From the NCBI RefSeq assembly GCF_021650705.1, contig NZ_CP087138.1, positions 186,001-250,000 of the forward strand: DNA of 64,000 nt, in the 5' to 3' direction. The DNA is from Pseudomonas sp. KNUC1026. Lineage in GTDB: Bacteria > Pseudomonadota > Gammaproteobacteria > Pseudomonadales > Pseudomonadaceae. Under the pieces are notes generated by a model, which saw only the letters and a list, made by a program, of their open reading frames with translations, made no database searches and was not told where the DNA came from. This document shows positions 8,273-17,736 of the stretch, in pieces. Position 1 is the first letter of the stretch, and every line of letters begins with the position of its first letter. The translations under genes were made by a program, and so were the position numbers.

Positions 8273-10092
8273 TGGCCGACACATCAATGCTTAAAACACT
8301 TGTTACAGGTGTCGACCAGCTCGTGCCCAGGCTTGGGGCGATGAGCGAGAAGGTCGCCACCTTACGTAAAAACATCGATGCCACAGGGCTCAGCGGCCTG
8401 AGCCTCAAAGCCGCATTGAACGGCGGCGAGCTGGCCAAGCCGTTCGTGAGCAGCGTTCAAGCAGCGAGCGCGTTCGAAACCGCCATGGTGGCGGTGGGCA
8501 AGGCAGTGCACTTCGACACCCCGGCGCAGTTCAAGGCCATGGGTGACGACATTCTCAAGCTGTCGACGCGCGTGCCCACGGCGGCCAAGGACATCACCGA
8601 GCTGGTCGCGGCCGGTGCCCAATCGGGCATCGCCCGCGGTGAGCTGGTGGGCTTTGCCGAGGATGCGGTGAAGATGGGGCTGGCCTTCGACCAAAGCGCT
8701 GCGCAAAGCGGCGCGATGATGGCGGCCTGGCGCACCGCGTTCAAGATGACCCAGGCCCAGGCGCTGGGGCTGGCCGACCAGATCGCCGACCTGGGCCATC
8801 ACGGCCGGGCCAGCGGCCAGCAGATTCTCGACATCGTCAACCGCGTCGGGCCGCTGGGAGGGGCGGCCGGCAACGTGGCAGGGCAGGTCGCTGCATTGGG
8901 CGCGACCCTGGTCGGGCTTGGGGTGGGGCAGGAGCAGGCTGGGGTGGGCGTCCGGCAACTCATGCAGGCGCTGGCTCAGGGCGGCGCGGCCACCGATGCA
9001 CAGGCCGAGGCGTTCAAGGCGCTGCGGCTGGATTCCAAAGACGTGGCGGCGGGCATGCAACAGGATGCCCAAGGCACGCTGATGGAGGTGCTGCGGCGCG
9101 TGGCTGCAACCGATGCCAATCAGCGACCGGCGCTGCTGGCGACGCTGTTCGGCGGCGATTCGGCGGCGGCCATCACACCGCTGCTCAATAACCTGGGGCT
9201 GCTTGAAAGCAACCTGGCGCGCACCGGCAATGCCTCGCAGTACGCCGGGGCCATGCAGCGGGACTTCCTTGCTCGCGCCGGCACGGCGGATAGCCAACTG
9301 ACGATGATGCGCAGCGCGCTGGGCGCGGTGAGTGTGAAGTTTGGTGAGGCGTTGTTGCCGGCGGTGGCTGCCGCCGCTACAGCGCTGGTGCCGCTGATCG
9401 ACAGCCTGGGCGATTTCATCGGCAGCCACCCGGCCCTGGTACAGGGCTTGGCGGCGGCAGGCATGGCCTTTCAAACGTTTCGGGTGGTGCTTTCGGCGGT
9501 CGCTGGCACAGGGGCGTTGCTGAACCCGCTGATGCTTACCGGCTTGGGTATTGCAGCGGTGGCTGGTCTGATCGTGGCCAACTGGGATTCGATCAGTGCG
9601 TTCTTCCAGGGCCTGTGGGCCAGCATTCAAAAGTATGCCGGCATCGCCTGGTCGTTTCTCAAGCTGCTGTTCGACTTCAGCCCGCTGGGCATGATCGTCA
9701 GCCATTGGGAACCGATCCTGGGCTACTTCAGGGGCTTGGTCGACAAGGTTCGGCCGCTGCTCAACGCCTTGGGCCTTGGCTCGGATGAATCGGGCCGGCT
9801 GCCGCAGGCGCCGCGTGTGGGCATGGGCGCCGGGGACGGTGCGTTCGTGATGGCGGGCGCACCACAGTTGGCTGCCCAGCGCCAGTTGCAGATGAACCAG
9901 CGCTTTCTCATTCCGCCCACGGGCGACCTGCTTTCTGCCGGTGGCGGCAACACACGCCTCAACGGTGAGCTGACGATCCGCCTGGAAGGCGACACGCGGG
10001 GCATCCGCCCCATGGCCGCCACCAGCGACCAGCCCGGTTTGCTGATCACCACCAACGTGGGCCGCCGCACCTTGTCTGGAGGGCAACAATAA
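8272..10092 (+). CDS. Tail tape measure protein
   Basis: A 606-aa protein with an N-terminal helical region, the phage tape-measure domain (TRVPTAAKDITELVAAGAQSG, LGHHGRASGQQILDIVNR), and C-terminal hydrophobic segments at about residues 360-440 (LLPAVAAAATALVPLIDS, LTGLGIAAVAGLIVANW). It sets tail length and helps the tube cross the membrane. I use the ATG at 8272; a GTG one codon earlier is also possible. Its length suggests a short tail. Confidence 0.9.
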   Translation: MADTSMLKTLVTGVDQLVPRLGAMSEKVATLRKNIDATGLSGLSLKAALNGGELAKPFVSSVQAASAFETAMVAVGKAVHFDTPAQFKAMGDDILKLSTRVPTAAKDITELVAAGAQSGIARGELVGFAEDAVKMGLAFDQSAAQSGAMMAAWRTAFKMTQAQALGLADQIADLGHHGRASGQQILDIVNRVGPLGGAAGNVAGQVAALGATLVGLGVGQEQAGVGVRQLMQALAQGGAATDAQAEAFKALRLDSKDVAAGMQQDAQGTLMEVLRRVAATDANQRPALLATLFGGDSAAAITPLLNNLGLLESNLARTGNASQYAGAMQRDFLARAGTADSQLTMMRSALGAVSVKFGEALLPAVAAAATALVPLIDSLGDFIGSHPALVQGLAAAGMAFQTFRVVLSAVAGTGALLNPLMLTGLGIAAVAGLIVANWDSISAFFQGLWASIQKYAGIAWSFLKLLFDFSPLGMIVSHWEPILGYFRGLVDKVRPLLNALGLGSDESGRLPQAPRVGMGAGDGAFVMAGAPQLAAQRQLQMNQRFLIPPTGDLLSAGGGNTRLNGELTIRLEGDTRGIRPMAATSDQPGLLITTNVGRRTLSGGQQ

Positions 10093-11329
10093 TGGCCGAT
10101 ACCTGGCGCGAACGGCTGCTGCCGGCGTCGTTTCGCAGTGTGCAGTTCCTGATCGAAAACACCTCCGTGCCCATCGGGCGCAAGGTGCAGTTGCATCAAT
10201 ACCCCAAGCGTGACGAAGCCTTCGCCGAGCCGATGGGCAAGGTGGCGCGGGTGCACAAGGTCACCGCCTACGTCATCGGCCCGGATTGCTTCGCGCAGCG
10301 CGACAAGCTGCTCGATGCGCTGGAGGCCGAGGGCGAAGGCACCCTGGTGCACCCGTGGCTGGGCCGCATGGCGGTGACGGTGGGCGTGGGCAGCATGAAG
10401 CACAGCCGTGCCGAAGGCGGCATGGTCAGCTTCGAGCTGGAGTTCTACCCGGCCACACCGCTGCTAAACCCCGCCGCCATCGCCAACACGGCCCGGCTCA
10501 CCGGGCTGGCTGCGCTGAGCTTCTGGCGTGGGGCGCTGGCGCGGTACAACGCCGCGATGGGCGCCCTCGACAGCGTGCGGATCAACGTGCTGGGCCTTGA
10601 AAACGCCTTGGCCGGTGTGTTCGTCGCGATCAATCGGCAGTTCGCGCCGCTGGCCGAAACCCTCGGCTCGCTGCGCTCGATTGCGCACATGTTGATCAAT
10701 GCGCCCGAAGCATTGGCCAGCCTGTTCGAGGGCGTGCTGAGCGAGGCCAGCCTGCCCCGCTTCGAGCGCTACAGCGGCGCAGTGGCGGCGCTGGCCAGCC
10801 AGGCCGAAGACGCGGCCAGCATCGACGCGGTGAGCAAGGCCAGTGGCGCCGACACCGCCGCAGCGGCCCAGGCGTTCGCCGACCTGGTGCAAGGCGCGCT
10901 GCTGGCGCGGGCTGTGGCCACCGCCGCGCAGATGCCGGTGCTGGCCACGCCTGTGGCGCTCGGCACGGCGCCGTCGCTGGAGCAACAAGTGGCCCAGCCG
11001 GTCGCCCGCGCCGAGGTGCCGGTGGCCGACGATGTAATCGCCGCCCGCGACGCGCTGGACGCGGTGTTCTGGCAGGCCGCGCTCAAGGCCGATGCCAGCG
11101 ATTACCCGCTGATCAACGCCGCGCGGCAGCAGATGGTTCGCCACCTCACCGCCGTGGCGGCCTCGGTGTGCAGCTGGTGACGGTCACGCCCCCGGAAACC
11201 CTGCCGGCCCTGGTGCTGGCCTATCGGCGCTTCGGCGATGCCACCCGCGAGGGCGAAATCGTGCAACGCAACCTGATCACTCACCCCGGCTTCGTGCCGG
11301 CGGTGCCCCTGCAACTCGCATTGGAGTAA
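10092..11329 (+). CDS. Mu gpN-like baseplate/DNA circulation family protein, frameshifted
   Basis: The N-terminus (MADTWRERLLPASFRSVQF) is the signature of the DNA circularisation N-terminal family, a baseplate hub-associated component in Mu-type tails. The frame as read stops early at 11180 (SVCSW). Adding one G to the GG at 11165-11166 extends it through GVQLVTVTPPETLPALVLAY and QRNLITHPGFVPAVPLQLALE to a stop at 11329, four bases before the next gene, for about 412 aa. I read it as one gene with a sequencing deletion. Confidence 0.85.
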
Positions 11330-11333
11330 CTCG

Positions 11334-12437
11334 ATGTCCGACCCGTCGAAGGCCGTGACCTTGACCGTCGACGGCCTGGATTATGCCGGCTGGACCTCGG
11401 TCGAGATCAACGCAAGCCTGGAGTGCCAGGCGCGCAAGTTCACCATCGGCATCACCTGGAAGTGGCCCGGCCAGAACCTTGCCCGGCCCGTGCAGCCCGG
11501 CGCGCGCTGCGAGCTGCGCATCGGCGGTGAGCTGGTGATCACCGGATGGGTGGATGCCGCACCCATCAGCTACGACCACGAAAAAGTCACCGCCAGCATC
11601 AGCGGCCGCTCTCTCACGGGCGACCTCTGCGACTGCGCCGCCATCAACCGGCCGGGCCAGTGGAAGGGCCAGAGCGTGCAGGCCATCGTCGCCGCAATCG
11701 CCGGCGAGTATGGGGTGGCGACCACCAGCGAAATCGAAGCCACGGCGAGCCTGGCCGACCACACCCTCCAGCCCGGCGAAACGGCCTTTGCCTCCATCGA
11801 CCGGCTGCTCACGCTTTACCGGGTGTTCAGCACCGACAACGCCCAGGGCCAGCTGGTGCTGGCCAAGGCCGGCAGTGCAGGCCGCGCCAGTGACAGCCTG
11901 GAGCTGGGCCGCAACGTGCTCGGCGCCACGGCGGCGATGGATTTCACCAAGGTGTTCTCCGAATACCGGGTGATCGGCCAGCGCGCCGGCACCGACCAGG
12001 CGTTCGGCGTGGCCAGCAACGAGGTCAACGCCAATGCCAGCGACCCTCGGGTCACGCGCAAGCGGGTCAAGCTGATCCAGCAGAGCGGCCAGCTCAGCGA
12101 CGCGCTGGCCGCCGGCCGCGCCAATTGGGAGCGCGGCACCGCCCTGGGCAAGGCCCTGGAAACCACCTACCAGGTGCAGGGCTGGCGCCAGGCCAACGGT
12201 GCGTTGTGGCTGCCCAACACGCTAGTGCGGGTGGTGGACCCGCTGCTGGGGTTCGACCGCGACATGCTCATCGCCGAGGTGACCTACCGGCTCAGCGAAA
12301 ACGGCACCACCTGCACGCTGCGGGTGGGGCCGCCGGATGCCTACGTTCAAGCGCCTGACGCGCCCAAACCTGCGCCCAAGGCGCCGGGCAAGGATGCGTT
12401 CGGCCATTTGTTGCCCCCCGACGGAGCCCCTTCATGA
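11334..12437 (+). CDS. Baseplate hub protein (Mu gpP/gp44-like)
   Basis: A 367-aa protein of the T4 gp27-type hub fold: VTLTVDGLDYAGWTSVEI at the N-terminus, the oligomer-like GELVITGWVD and SYDHEKVTASISGRSLTGDL segments, and the late-control type C-terminus LPNTLVRVVDPLLGFDRDML. It links the tube to the spike. The C-terminal ~25 residues are Pro/Ala/Lys-rich. It overlaps the next gene by four bases. Confidence 0.85.
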   Translation: MSDPSKAVTLTVDGLDYAGWTSVEINASLECQARKFTIGITWKWPGQNLARPVQPGARCELRIGGELVITGWVDAAPISYDHEKVTASISGRSLTGDLCDCAAINRPGQWKGQSVQAIVAAIAGEYGVATTSEIEATASLADHTLQPGETAFASIDRLLTLYRVFSTDNAQGQLVLAKAGSAGRASDSLELGRNVLGATAAMDFTKVFSEYRVIGQRAGTDQAFGVASNEVNANASDPRVTRKRVKLIQQSGQLSDALAAGRANWERGTALGKALETTYQVQGWRQANGALWLPNTLVRVVDPLLGFDRDMLIAEVTYRLSENGTTCTLRVGPPDAYVQAPDAPKPAPKAPGKDAFGHLLPPDGAPS

Positions 12438-12949
12438 ACCGATTGATGAACCTGTTCGCCCGTGGCGTGGTGGCCCTGGCCAAGCCCACCGGCAAACTGC
12501 AAACGCTGCAGATGCGCCTCACCGCCGGTGAGGTGAAAGACGGCATGGAGCATTTGGAGCCTTATGGCTTCACCAGTTGCCCGCAACCCGGGGCCGAGGC
12601 GCTGGCCGCCTTCATGGGCGGCGACCGCTCCCACGGCGTGGTCGTGGTGGTCGCCGACCGCCGTTATCGCCTGCAGACCCTGCAAGCCGGGGAGGTGGCG
12701 ATCTACACGGACGAAGGCGACGCGATTCATTTCAAGCGCGGCCGCATCATCGACATCCACACCGCCACCCTCAACATCCGCGCCAGCGCTGGCGTGCACA
12801 TCGACACCCCGAGCATCACCCAGACCGGCAGCATCGTCAGCCAGGGTGATCAGGTGGCCGGTGGGGTCAGCCAGATCAAGCACCTGCACACCGGCGTGCG
12901 CTCGGGCGGCGACCAGAGCGGCCCGCCCGTGGCCGGAGGTGGCGCATGA
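12434..12949 (+). CDS. Baseplate spike protein (Mu gp45, gpV-like)
   Basis: A 171-aa piercing spike with an N-terminal OB-fold part and a C-terminal beta helix rich in short repeats (HTATLNIRASAGVHIDTPSI). It ends with SQIKHLHTGVRSGGDQSGPP, whose HxH is the iron-binding tip motif of P2 gpV and Mu gp45. It is the membrane-piercing point of the tail. Confidence 0.9.
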   Translation: MNRLMNLFARGVVALAKPTGKLQTLQMRLTAGEVKDGMEHLEPYGFTSCPQPGAEALAAFMGGDRSHGVVVVVADRRYRLQTLQAGEVAIYTDEGDAIHFKRGRIIDIHTATLNIRASAGVHIDTPSITQTGSIVSQGDQVAGGVSQIKHLHTGVRSGGDQSGPPVAGGGA

Positions 12950-13419
12950 CCTTATTGGTGATCGACGACCAGGCCAGCCTCAAGCGCGCGGTGGAGATCA
13001 GCCTGTTCACCTGGCGCCGCGCCAGCGCCGCCGACCCGGTGGACGACGCCGAACGCTATGGCTGGTGGGGCGACAGCTTCCCGCAGGTGGCCGGCGACCG
13101 GATCGGCTCGCGGTTGTGGCTGCTGCGCCGGCGCAAGCTCACCGCCGAAACGCTCGACGCCGCCGTGGCCTATGCCCGCGAAGCCTTGCAGTGGCTGCTG
13201 GACGACGGCCATGCGCTGGATGCGCAGATCCTCGCCGACCGCGCCGGCAACGACCGCCTCAACCTGGGCGTAACGCTGACCTTGCCGGATGGCCAACGCC
13301 TGGACATTTCCCCTCATTCGACCTGGCAGGTGCTTTATGCCGTTCGATACCCCGACTTTACCGGTGCTGATCAGCCGCACCGTGGCGGACCTCGCCAGCG
13401 ACGCGCTGCTGCGCTCTGA
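12946..13419 (+). CDS. Baseplate wedge protein (Mu gp46, gpW-like)
   Basis: A 157-aa protein with the Gp46 signature (ERYGWWGDSFPQVAGDRIGSRLW, here given as GWWGDSF and GDRIGSRLW). It joins the wedge with the J-type protein. Its stop overlaps the next gene by 83 bases, and the last ~30 residues (YPDFTGADQPHRGGPRQRRA) are low in family character. Either the overlap is natural or a small indel near 13330 has lengthened the frame. Confidence 0.8.
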   Translation: MTLLVIDDQASLKRAVEISLFTWRRASAADPVDDAERYGWWGDSFPQVAGDRIGSRLWLLRRRKLTAETLDAAVAYAREALQWLLDDGHALDAQILADRAGNDRLNLGVTLTLPDGQRLDISPHSTWQVLYAVRYPDFTGADQPHRGGPRQRRAAAL

Positions 13420-14374
13420 TGCGCAGGTGCTGGCGCGTGCGCTGAGCGGCGCCGCTTATGGGCTGTATGGCTACATCGGCTGGGCGGCCCGGCAGATCCT
13501 GCCGGACACCGCCGATGAAGCCACCCTTGAACGCCAGGCGCGGCTGCGCCTGGCCACCGCGCGCATCGCCGCCAAACCCGCCAGCGGCCGCGCCAGCTTC
13601 AACGCTGCGGCCGGCGCCGTGCTCGACGCCGACCGTGTGCTGCAAGCCAGCGACGGCCGCCAGTACCGGGTGGCGGCAGCGGTCACCACTGTGCAGGGCG
13701 TCAACAGCGCCGCGCTCGAAGCGGTCGACGGCGGCACGCTGGGCAACGCTGCCGCCGGGCTGGTGCTGACACTGGTGCAGCCGGTGATCGGCGTGGACGA
13801 CCAGTTCACCGTGCTCACCCCGGGCCTCACCGGCGGCACCGATCAGGAAAGCGTGGAGTCGCTACGCGCCCGGGTGATCCGCAGTTATCAGGTGATCCCC
13901 CACGGCGGTGACGCCGACGACTACGTGACCTGGGCGCTGGAATGCGCTGGCGTCACCCGCGCCTGGACCGTGCGCAACTACATGGGGCCGGGCACCGTGG
14001 GCGTGTTCTTCGTGCGCGACGGCGACAGCGCCATTGTGCCGGACGCCAACGAGGTCGCCACCGTGCAGGCCTACCTCGACAGCAAAGCGCCGGTGACGGC
14101 CGAGGTGTACGCCCTGGCACCGCTGCTCAAACCGGTGAACTACCGCATCACGCTCACCCCCGACACCTCTGCCGTGCGCGCGGCGGTCACCGCAGAGCTT
14201 GCCGACCTGCATGCCCGCGAGGCGGGCCTGGGCGACGGCCTGTTGATCAGCCACATCCGCGAAGCAGTGAGCAGCGCCCGTGGCGAAACCGACAACGTAG
14301 TGGCCAGCCCCGTGGCCGATGTGCCGGCCAACGCCAACCAGCTGCTTACGCTGGGGGTGATCACATGGAAGTGA
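13337..14374 (+). CDS. Baseplate J-like wedge protein (Mu gp47)
   Basis: A 345-aa protein: MPFDTPTLPVLISRTVADL at the start, then the Baseplate_J core (RQILPDTADEATLERQARL, GTDQESVESLRARVI, VTRAWTVRNYMGPGTVGVFF). I take the ATG at 13337, the family's usual N-terminus. It forms the wedge ring around the hub and holds the fibres. It overlaps the next gene by ten bases. Confidence 0.9.
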   Translation: MPFDTPTLPVLISRTVADLASDALLRSDAQVLARALSGAAYGLYGYIGWAARQILPDTADEATLERQARLRLATARIAAKPASGRASFNAAAGAVLDADRVLQASDGRQYRVAAAVTTVQGVNSAALEAVDGGTLGNAAAGLVLTLVQPVIGVDDQFTVLTPGLTGGTDQESVESLRARVIRSYQVIPHGGDADDYVTWALECAGVTRAWTVRNYMGPGTVGVFFVRDGDSAIVPDANEVATVQAYLDSKAPVTAEVYALAPLLKPVNYRITLTPDTSAVRAAVTAELADLHAREAGLGDGLLISHIREAVSSARGETDNVVASPVADVPANANQLLTLGVITWK

Positions 14375-14961
14375 GAAACGCAGCCAAGTACCTGCAGCAA
14401 CTCAAGGCCCTGCTGCCGCAAGGCCCGGCCTGGGACAGCGAGCGGGTGCCGGAGCTGGGCGTGGTGCTCACAGGCCTGGCCCAGGAACTGGCGCGGGTCG
14501 ACGCCCGCGTGATGGCGCTGAGCGCCGAAATGGACCCCGCCGGCGTCACCGAGCTGGTGCCGGACTGGGAAGCGGTGATGCAGCTGCCGGATGCCTGCCT
14601 GGGCAACTCGCCGTCGTTCGGCGACCGCCAGTTGGCCGTGCAGCAGCGGCTCACTGCCGTCGGCGCCCAAACACCTGAGTACTTCGTGAACATCGCCAAG
14701 GGCCAGGGCTACCCCGACGCCCGCGTCACCCAATACCGCGCCCCGCGCTTCGGCCGCGCGCGGTTCGGCAAGGCGCATTTCGGCACCTGGCAGGTGCAAT
14801 TCATGTGGGTACTCAACACCGGCGGGCGCCAACGCATTGGCCGGCGCTTCGGCGTGAGCTACTGGGGCGAACGCTTCGGCGTCAACCCAGGCAGCGCCCT
14901 GGAGTGCCTGATTCGCCGCTACGCACCGGCGCATACCGTGGTGCACATTCGTTATGACTGA
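14365..14961 (+). CDS. DUF2313 (Mu gp48-like) baseplate/tail fibre-linking protein
   Basis: A 198-aa protein with family features QQLKALLPQGPAWDSERV, ELVPDWEAVMQLPD and a C-terminal FGRARFGKAHFGTW segment, ending in RYAPAHTVVHIRYD. It probably connects the baseplate wedge to the fibre encoded next. The short gap to the fibre gene has AGGAG as ribosome-binding site. Confidence 0.85.
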   Translation: MEVRNAAKYLQQLKALLPQGPAWDSERVPELGVVLTGLAQELARVDARVMALSAEMDPAGVTELVPDWEAVMQLPDACLGNSPSFGDRQLAVQQRLTAVGAQTPEYFVNIAKGQGYPDARVTQYRAPRFGRARFGKAHFGTWQVQFMWVLNTGGRQRIGRRFGVSYWGERFGVNPGSALECLIRRYAPAHTVVHIRYD

Positions 14962-14974
14962 GGAGAGCAAGTAG

Positions 14975-16135
14975 ATGGATTATCCGAAGAGTGTGGCCAA
15001 CGTGGGGTTGGTCAATGGGAAGTTTGTGGATGAGAACACCGTAACCGGTGTGGTGGGGTCGTTGATTCCATCGGAATGGGGCAACGCGGTCACCGATGAA
15101 ATCCTCGCCGTGATTGCGGGGGCGGGGCTCAGCCCGGCGGAAGCCAAGGTTGACCAGCTGCTGACCGCGATCTGCCAGATCATCCAATCGGGCACGGTGA
15201 GCTACGCCACCGACACGGGTTCGGCCAACACCTACAAGGCCGCTTACACCCAGACGGTCACGGCGTTGACTGACGGGCTGATTCTTCGATTCAAGGCCAA
15301 GACGGCGAGTACCGGCCCGGCCACCTTTGCGCCGGACAGCGTGGCAGCAAAGCCGATTACCACGAGCTCGGGCGCGGCTCTGATTGGCGGAGAAATTGCT
15401 GTTGGCGGCTTCGTTACCGTTCAGTACAGCTCAGCGCTAAATGCCTGGCTGTTGCTGTCCTCAACTGGCGGCACTGTCAACGAGGGTCGGCTGCTGCGTG
15501 TGTGGGTCTTCGATGCCGCCACCACCTATTACCCAATCGCGCAAGTCCGCAGGGTTGAGGTTGAGCTGGTGGGCGGCGGGGGCAGCGGCGGCGGCTCTGT
15601 GGCGCTCAGCAGCGGCAATTCCTGTGTGGGCGGTGGCGGAGGGGCGGGTGGTTATGCTCATTCGCTGATTGACGTGACTGACGCCATGCGCACGGCGGGG
15701 GTGCCGATCACCATCGGAGCCGGTGCCGCTGCCAGCCAAGCCAACGGCAGCGCCGGTGGCACTTCTTCGTTCGGTACCTACCTTTCCGCGTGGGGTGGAG
15801 CGGGTGGTTCACGCACGGTGGCCGCCAGTACCAACCTCATCATCAGTTCCGCCGGCGTAGGCGGTGGCGGCGCGACTGATGGAGTCTTTCCCAGCTGTGC
15901 GGGTGAGGACGGCGCATATGGCCAGAACAACCCCTATCAAAGCTCTGCCAGCCAGGGCGGTGCAGGCGGCCGTTCGGCAATGGGTTACGGCGGCCAGGCT
16001 CAATCGATCAATGCCAACGGTAACAACGGCAACCGGGGCGGCGGCGGCAGCGGCGTTGTTTCGGTTTCCACGACAACGGCCTACAACAGCGGCAAAGGCG
16101 GCAACGGTTGCTGCGTGATCCGGGAGTATTACTGA
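14975..16135 (+). CDS. Tail fibre with glycine-rich receptor-binding tip
   Basis: A 386-aa protein. The N-terminus (MDYPKSVANVGLVNGKFVDE, IPSEWGNAVTDEILAVI) is a typical prophage fibre attachment region. The C-terminal ~185 residues are very glycine-rich (VELVGGGGSGGG, CVGGGGGAGGYAHS, NNGNRGGGGSGVV) and end in GGNGCCVIREYY. Glycine-rich sandwich tips are known on T-even adhesins and many fibres and decide host range. The tip is GC-skewed and repetitive, consistent with recombinational exchange. The next gene encodes its chaperone and overlaps by one base. Confidence 0.85.
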   Translation: MDYPKSVANVGLVNGKFVDENTVTGVVGSLIPSEWGNAVTDEILAVIAGAGLSPAEAKVDQLLTAICQIIQSGTVSYATDTGSANTYKAAYTQTVTALTDGLILRFKAKTASTGPATFAPDSVAAKPITTSSGAALIGGEIAVGGFVTVQYSSALNAWLLLSSTGGTVNEGRLLRVWVFDAATTYYPIAQVRRVEVELVGGGGSGGGSVALSSGNSCVGGGGGAGGYAHSLIDVTDAMRTAGVPITIGAGAAASQANGSAGGTSSFGTYLSAWGGAGGSRTVAASTNLIISSAGVGGGGATDGVFPSCAGEDGAYGQNNPYQSSASQGGAGGRSAMGYGGQAQSINANGNNGNRGGGGSGVVSVSTTTAYNSGKGGNGCCVIREYY

Positions 16136-16566
16136 TGACCAAATATGCACGTATCGACCAAGGCGTGGTGATGGAACTGTTCGAAACCGAGGCGGATATC
16201 GCTACGTTGTTTCACCCCGACCTGGTCTGGGTTCGTTGTGACGGGCAGCAGGATGTTGCCGAGGGGTGGACCTACACCAGCGAGACATTTGCACCTGCGC
16301 GGGTGATTGACCCCGCCACCTCCGTGCCGGAGCTTGTGAGCATGATGCAACTTCGCTTGGCGATGCTGAATGCTGGCCTGCTGGACCGGGCCCAGGCTGC
16401 TGTGGACGGCATGACTGGCGAAGCAGGCAGAACGACTCAGATTCAATGGCAATACGCCCAGCAAGTGCGCCGAGACTGGCCCTTGTTAGCCAGCCTGCAA
16501 AAGGCGCTGAAACTGAACGACAAGGCGCTCGATAACCTCTTCATCGCTGCCGCAGCCATTCGCTAG
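16135..16566 (+). CDS. Tail fibre assembly chaperone
   Basis: A 143-aa protein (MTKYARIDQGVVMELFETEAD, DLVWVRCDGQQDVAEGWTY, and a C-terminal helical segment with QKALKLNDKALDNLFIAAA). It matches the usual small cap protein that follows fibre genes and assists trimerisation. I use the ATG at 16135, which overlaps the fibre stop. Confidence 0.75.
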   Translation: MTKYARIDQGVVMELFETEADIATLFHPDLVWVRCDGQQDVAEGWTYTSETFAPARVIDPATSVPELVSMMQLRLAMLNAGLLDRAQAAVDGMTGEAGRTTQIQWQYAQQVRRDWPLLASLQKALKLNDKALDNLFIAAAAIR

Positions 16567-16588
16567 CGCACATGCCCGCCTATCCCGG

Positions 16589-16608
16589 CCCGCCTCGCGC
16601 GGGTTTAT
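16589..16608 (+). terminator. Short hairpin after the fibre chaperone gene
   Basis: CCCGC/GCGGG stem followed by TTTATTTAT in the 61-bp gap before the endolysin gene. It resembles the hairpin at 7468. Its strength as a terminator is doubtful because the lysis genes follow in the same direction. Confidence 0.4.
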
Positions 16609-16627
16609 TTATGCCTGGAGAAAATCC

Positions 16628-17068
16628 ATGAAGACGTCCCCAAGAGGGCTTGATCTGATCAAGTCCTCCGAAGGCTTGCACTTGCGGGCCTACCCCGACC
16701 CCGGAACAGGGGCCGAACCGTGGACCATTGGTTATGGCTCTACTGGTTGCGTGAGTGCAGGCATGACTATCACCGTCGCGCAGGCCGAGCAAAGATTGCA
16801 GAACGACCTGAGCCGGGTCGAGGCTGCGGTCACTCGGCTGGCCACTGTGCCGCTGACCCAGGGCCAGTTCGATGCTTTGGTGTCATTCACCTACAACGTG
16901 GGTGAGGGCAATCTCGCTCGCTCCACCTTGCTGCGGTTGGTCAACACCGGAGAGCCTGCTGCCGCTGCCGAGCAGTTCGGCCGCTGGGTGCGGGCGGGCG
17001 GCAGGGTATTGCCGGGCCTGGTAACGCGCCGCGCCGCTGAACGGGCCATGTTCGAGTCGCCTGCGTGA
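16628..17068 (+). CDS. Endolysin, GH24 phage-type lysozyme
   Basis: A 146-aa muramidase. The catalytic Glu lies in LIKSSEGLHLRAYPDP, followed by the substrate motif WTIGYGSTG and QFDALVSFTYNVGEGN, all standard for T4-type/P21-type GH24. No signal peptide is visible, so a holin is needed for release. It degrades peptidoglycan to lyse the producing cell and release tailocins. It overlaps the Rz gene by four bases. Confidence 0.92.
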   Translation: MKTSPRGLDLIKSSEGLHLRAYPDPGTGAEPWTIGYGSTGCVSAGMTITVAQAEQRLQNDLSRVEAAVTRLATVPLTQGQFDALVSFTYNVGEGNLARSTLLRLVNTGEPAAAAEQFGRWVRAGGRVLPGLVTRRAAERAMFESPA

Positions 17069-17466
17069 TGCCGGGGCAGGGCAGATGGCTGCCCGCCGTC
17101 GCCGTACTGATCCTTGCGACAGGCCTGGGCATCGGTACGGCGGTAGGGTACTGGCTCACAGCCCGCCATTACCGGCCGTTGCTGGCCAATGCCCGAAGTG
17201 ACGCTGCGCAGGCAGGGGAGGCACTGGCAGGCTGCCAGATCACCCGTGGCTCGCTCGAAGGGCAGGTCGGGGAGCAGAACCTTGCGATCAAGAGCCTGCA
17301 GGCCGCCGAGCAGCAGCGGGCGATGGATGCCAGAGCAGCGGTTTCCCAGGCGCATCAGGCGGCCGAAGCCGACTACCGGGCCGCGAACCGTCTTCAGCAA
17401 GAGCGCACAGGAGGCGACCCCGCAGCCGCTGCGGCGGCCATCATCGATCAGGAATTGGGGTTATGA
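17065..17466 (+). CDS. Rz-like inner membrane spanin
   Basis: A 133-aa protein with an N-terminal signal anchor (WLPAVAVLILATGLGIGTAV, about residues 8-27) and a periplasmic coiled coil rich in Ala, Gln and Glu. This is the i-spanin layout. With Rz1 it fuses inner and outer membranes in the last step of lysis. The Rz1 gene starts inside its 3' end (ATGA). Confidence 0.85.
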   Translation: MMPGQGRWLPAVAVLILATGLGIGTAVGYWLTARHYRPLLANARSDAAQAGEALAGCQITRGSLEGQVGEQNLAIKSLQAAEQQRAMDARAAVSQAHQAAEADYRAANRLQQERTGGDPAAAAAAIIDQELGL

Positions 17467-17728
17467 GATGGCGGGTGGCGGCTCTGGCTGTTGTGCTGGC
17501 CGGTTGCGCTACTCAGCCCGCCGTTTTGCCTGAGCCGCGGGTGGTGCGCGTCGAAGTGCCCGTTCAGGTGCCGTGCCGGGCGCCTTCTGTCACGGCGCCG
17601 CCTTGGGCAGCCAGTGGGTTGCGCAAGGGGATAGCCTTGAGGTGAAGGTGCGGGCGCTGCTGGCCGAGCGCAGGCAGCGGATCGGATATGAAGGCGAGCT
17701 GCGGGCGGCTTTGGGGGCGTGCCGGTGA
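17463..17728 (+). CDS. Rz1-like outer membrane lipoprotein spanin, frameshifted
   Basis: Signal sequence with lipobox LAGC (residue ~16) and a proline-rich mature part (PAVLPEPRVVRVEVPVQVPC), as expected for Rz1. The frame stops at 17645 as read. One more G in the run at 17627-17630 gives LRKGDSLEVKVRALLAERRQ and ends with RAALGACR at 17728, for about 88 aa. Confidence 0.8.
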
Positions 17729-17736
17729 TCGAAATG

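Larger units (their letters stand above)
4700..17728 (+). mobile_element. R-type (contractile, Mu-like) tailocin cluster
   Basis: Seventeen or so co-directional, mostly overlapping genes encode a complete contractile tail with fibre and a lysis cassette, in the order of phage Mu tail genes. Head, portal, terminase, packaging and transposition genes are absent, which distinguishes a tail-like bacteriocin from a prophage. The regulatory genes seen with some pyocins (PrtN/PrtR-like) are not in the window. Confidence 0.85.

Noticed and set aside
4700..17728. A complete Mu-like prophage
   Set aside because: No capsid, portal, terminase, protease, transposase or integrase genes; only tail and lysis genes, so a tailocin.
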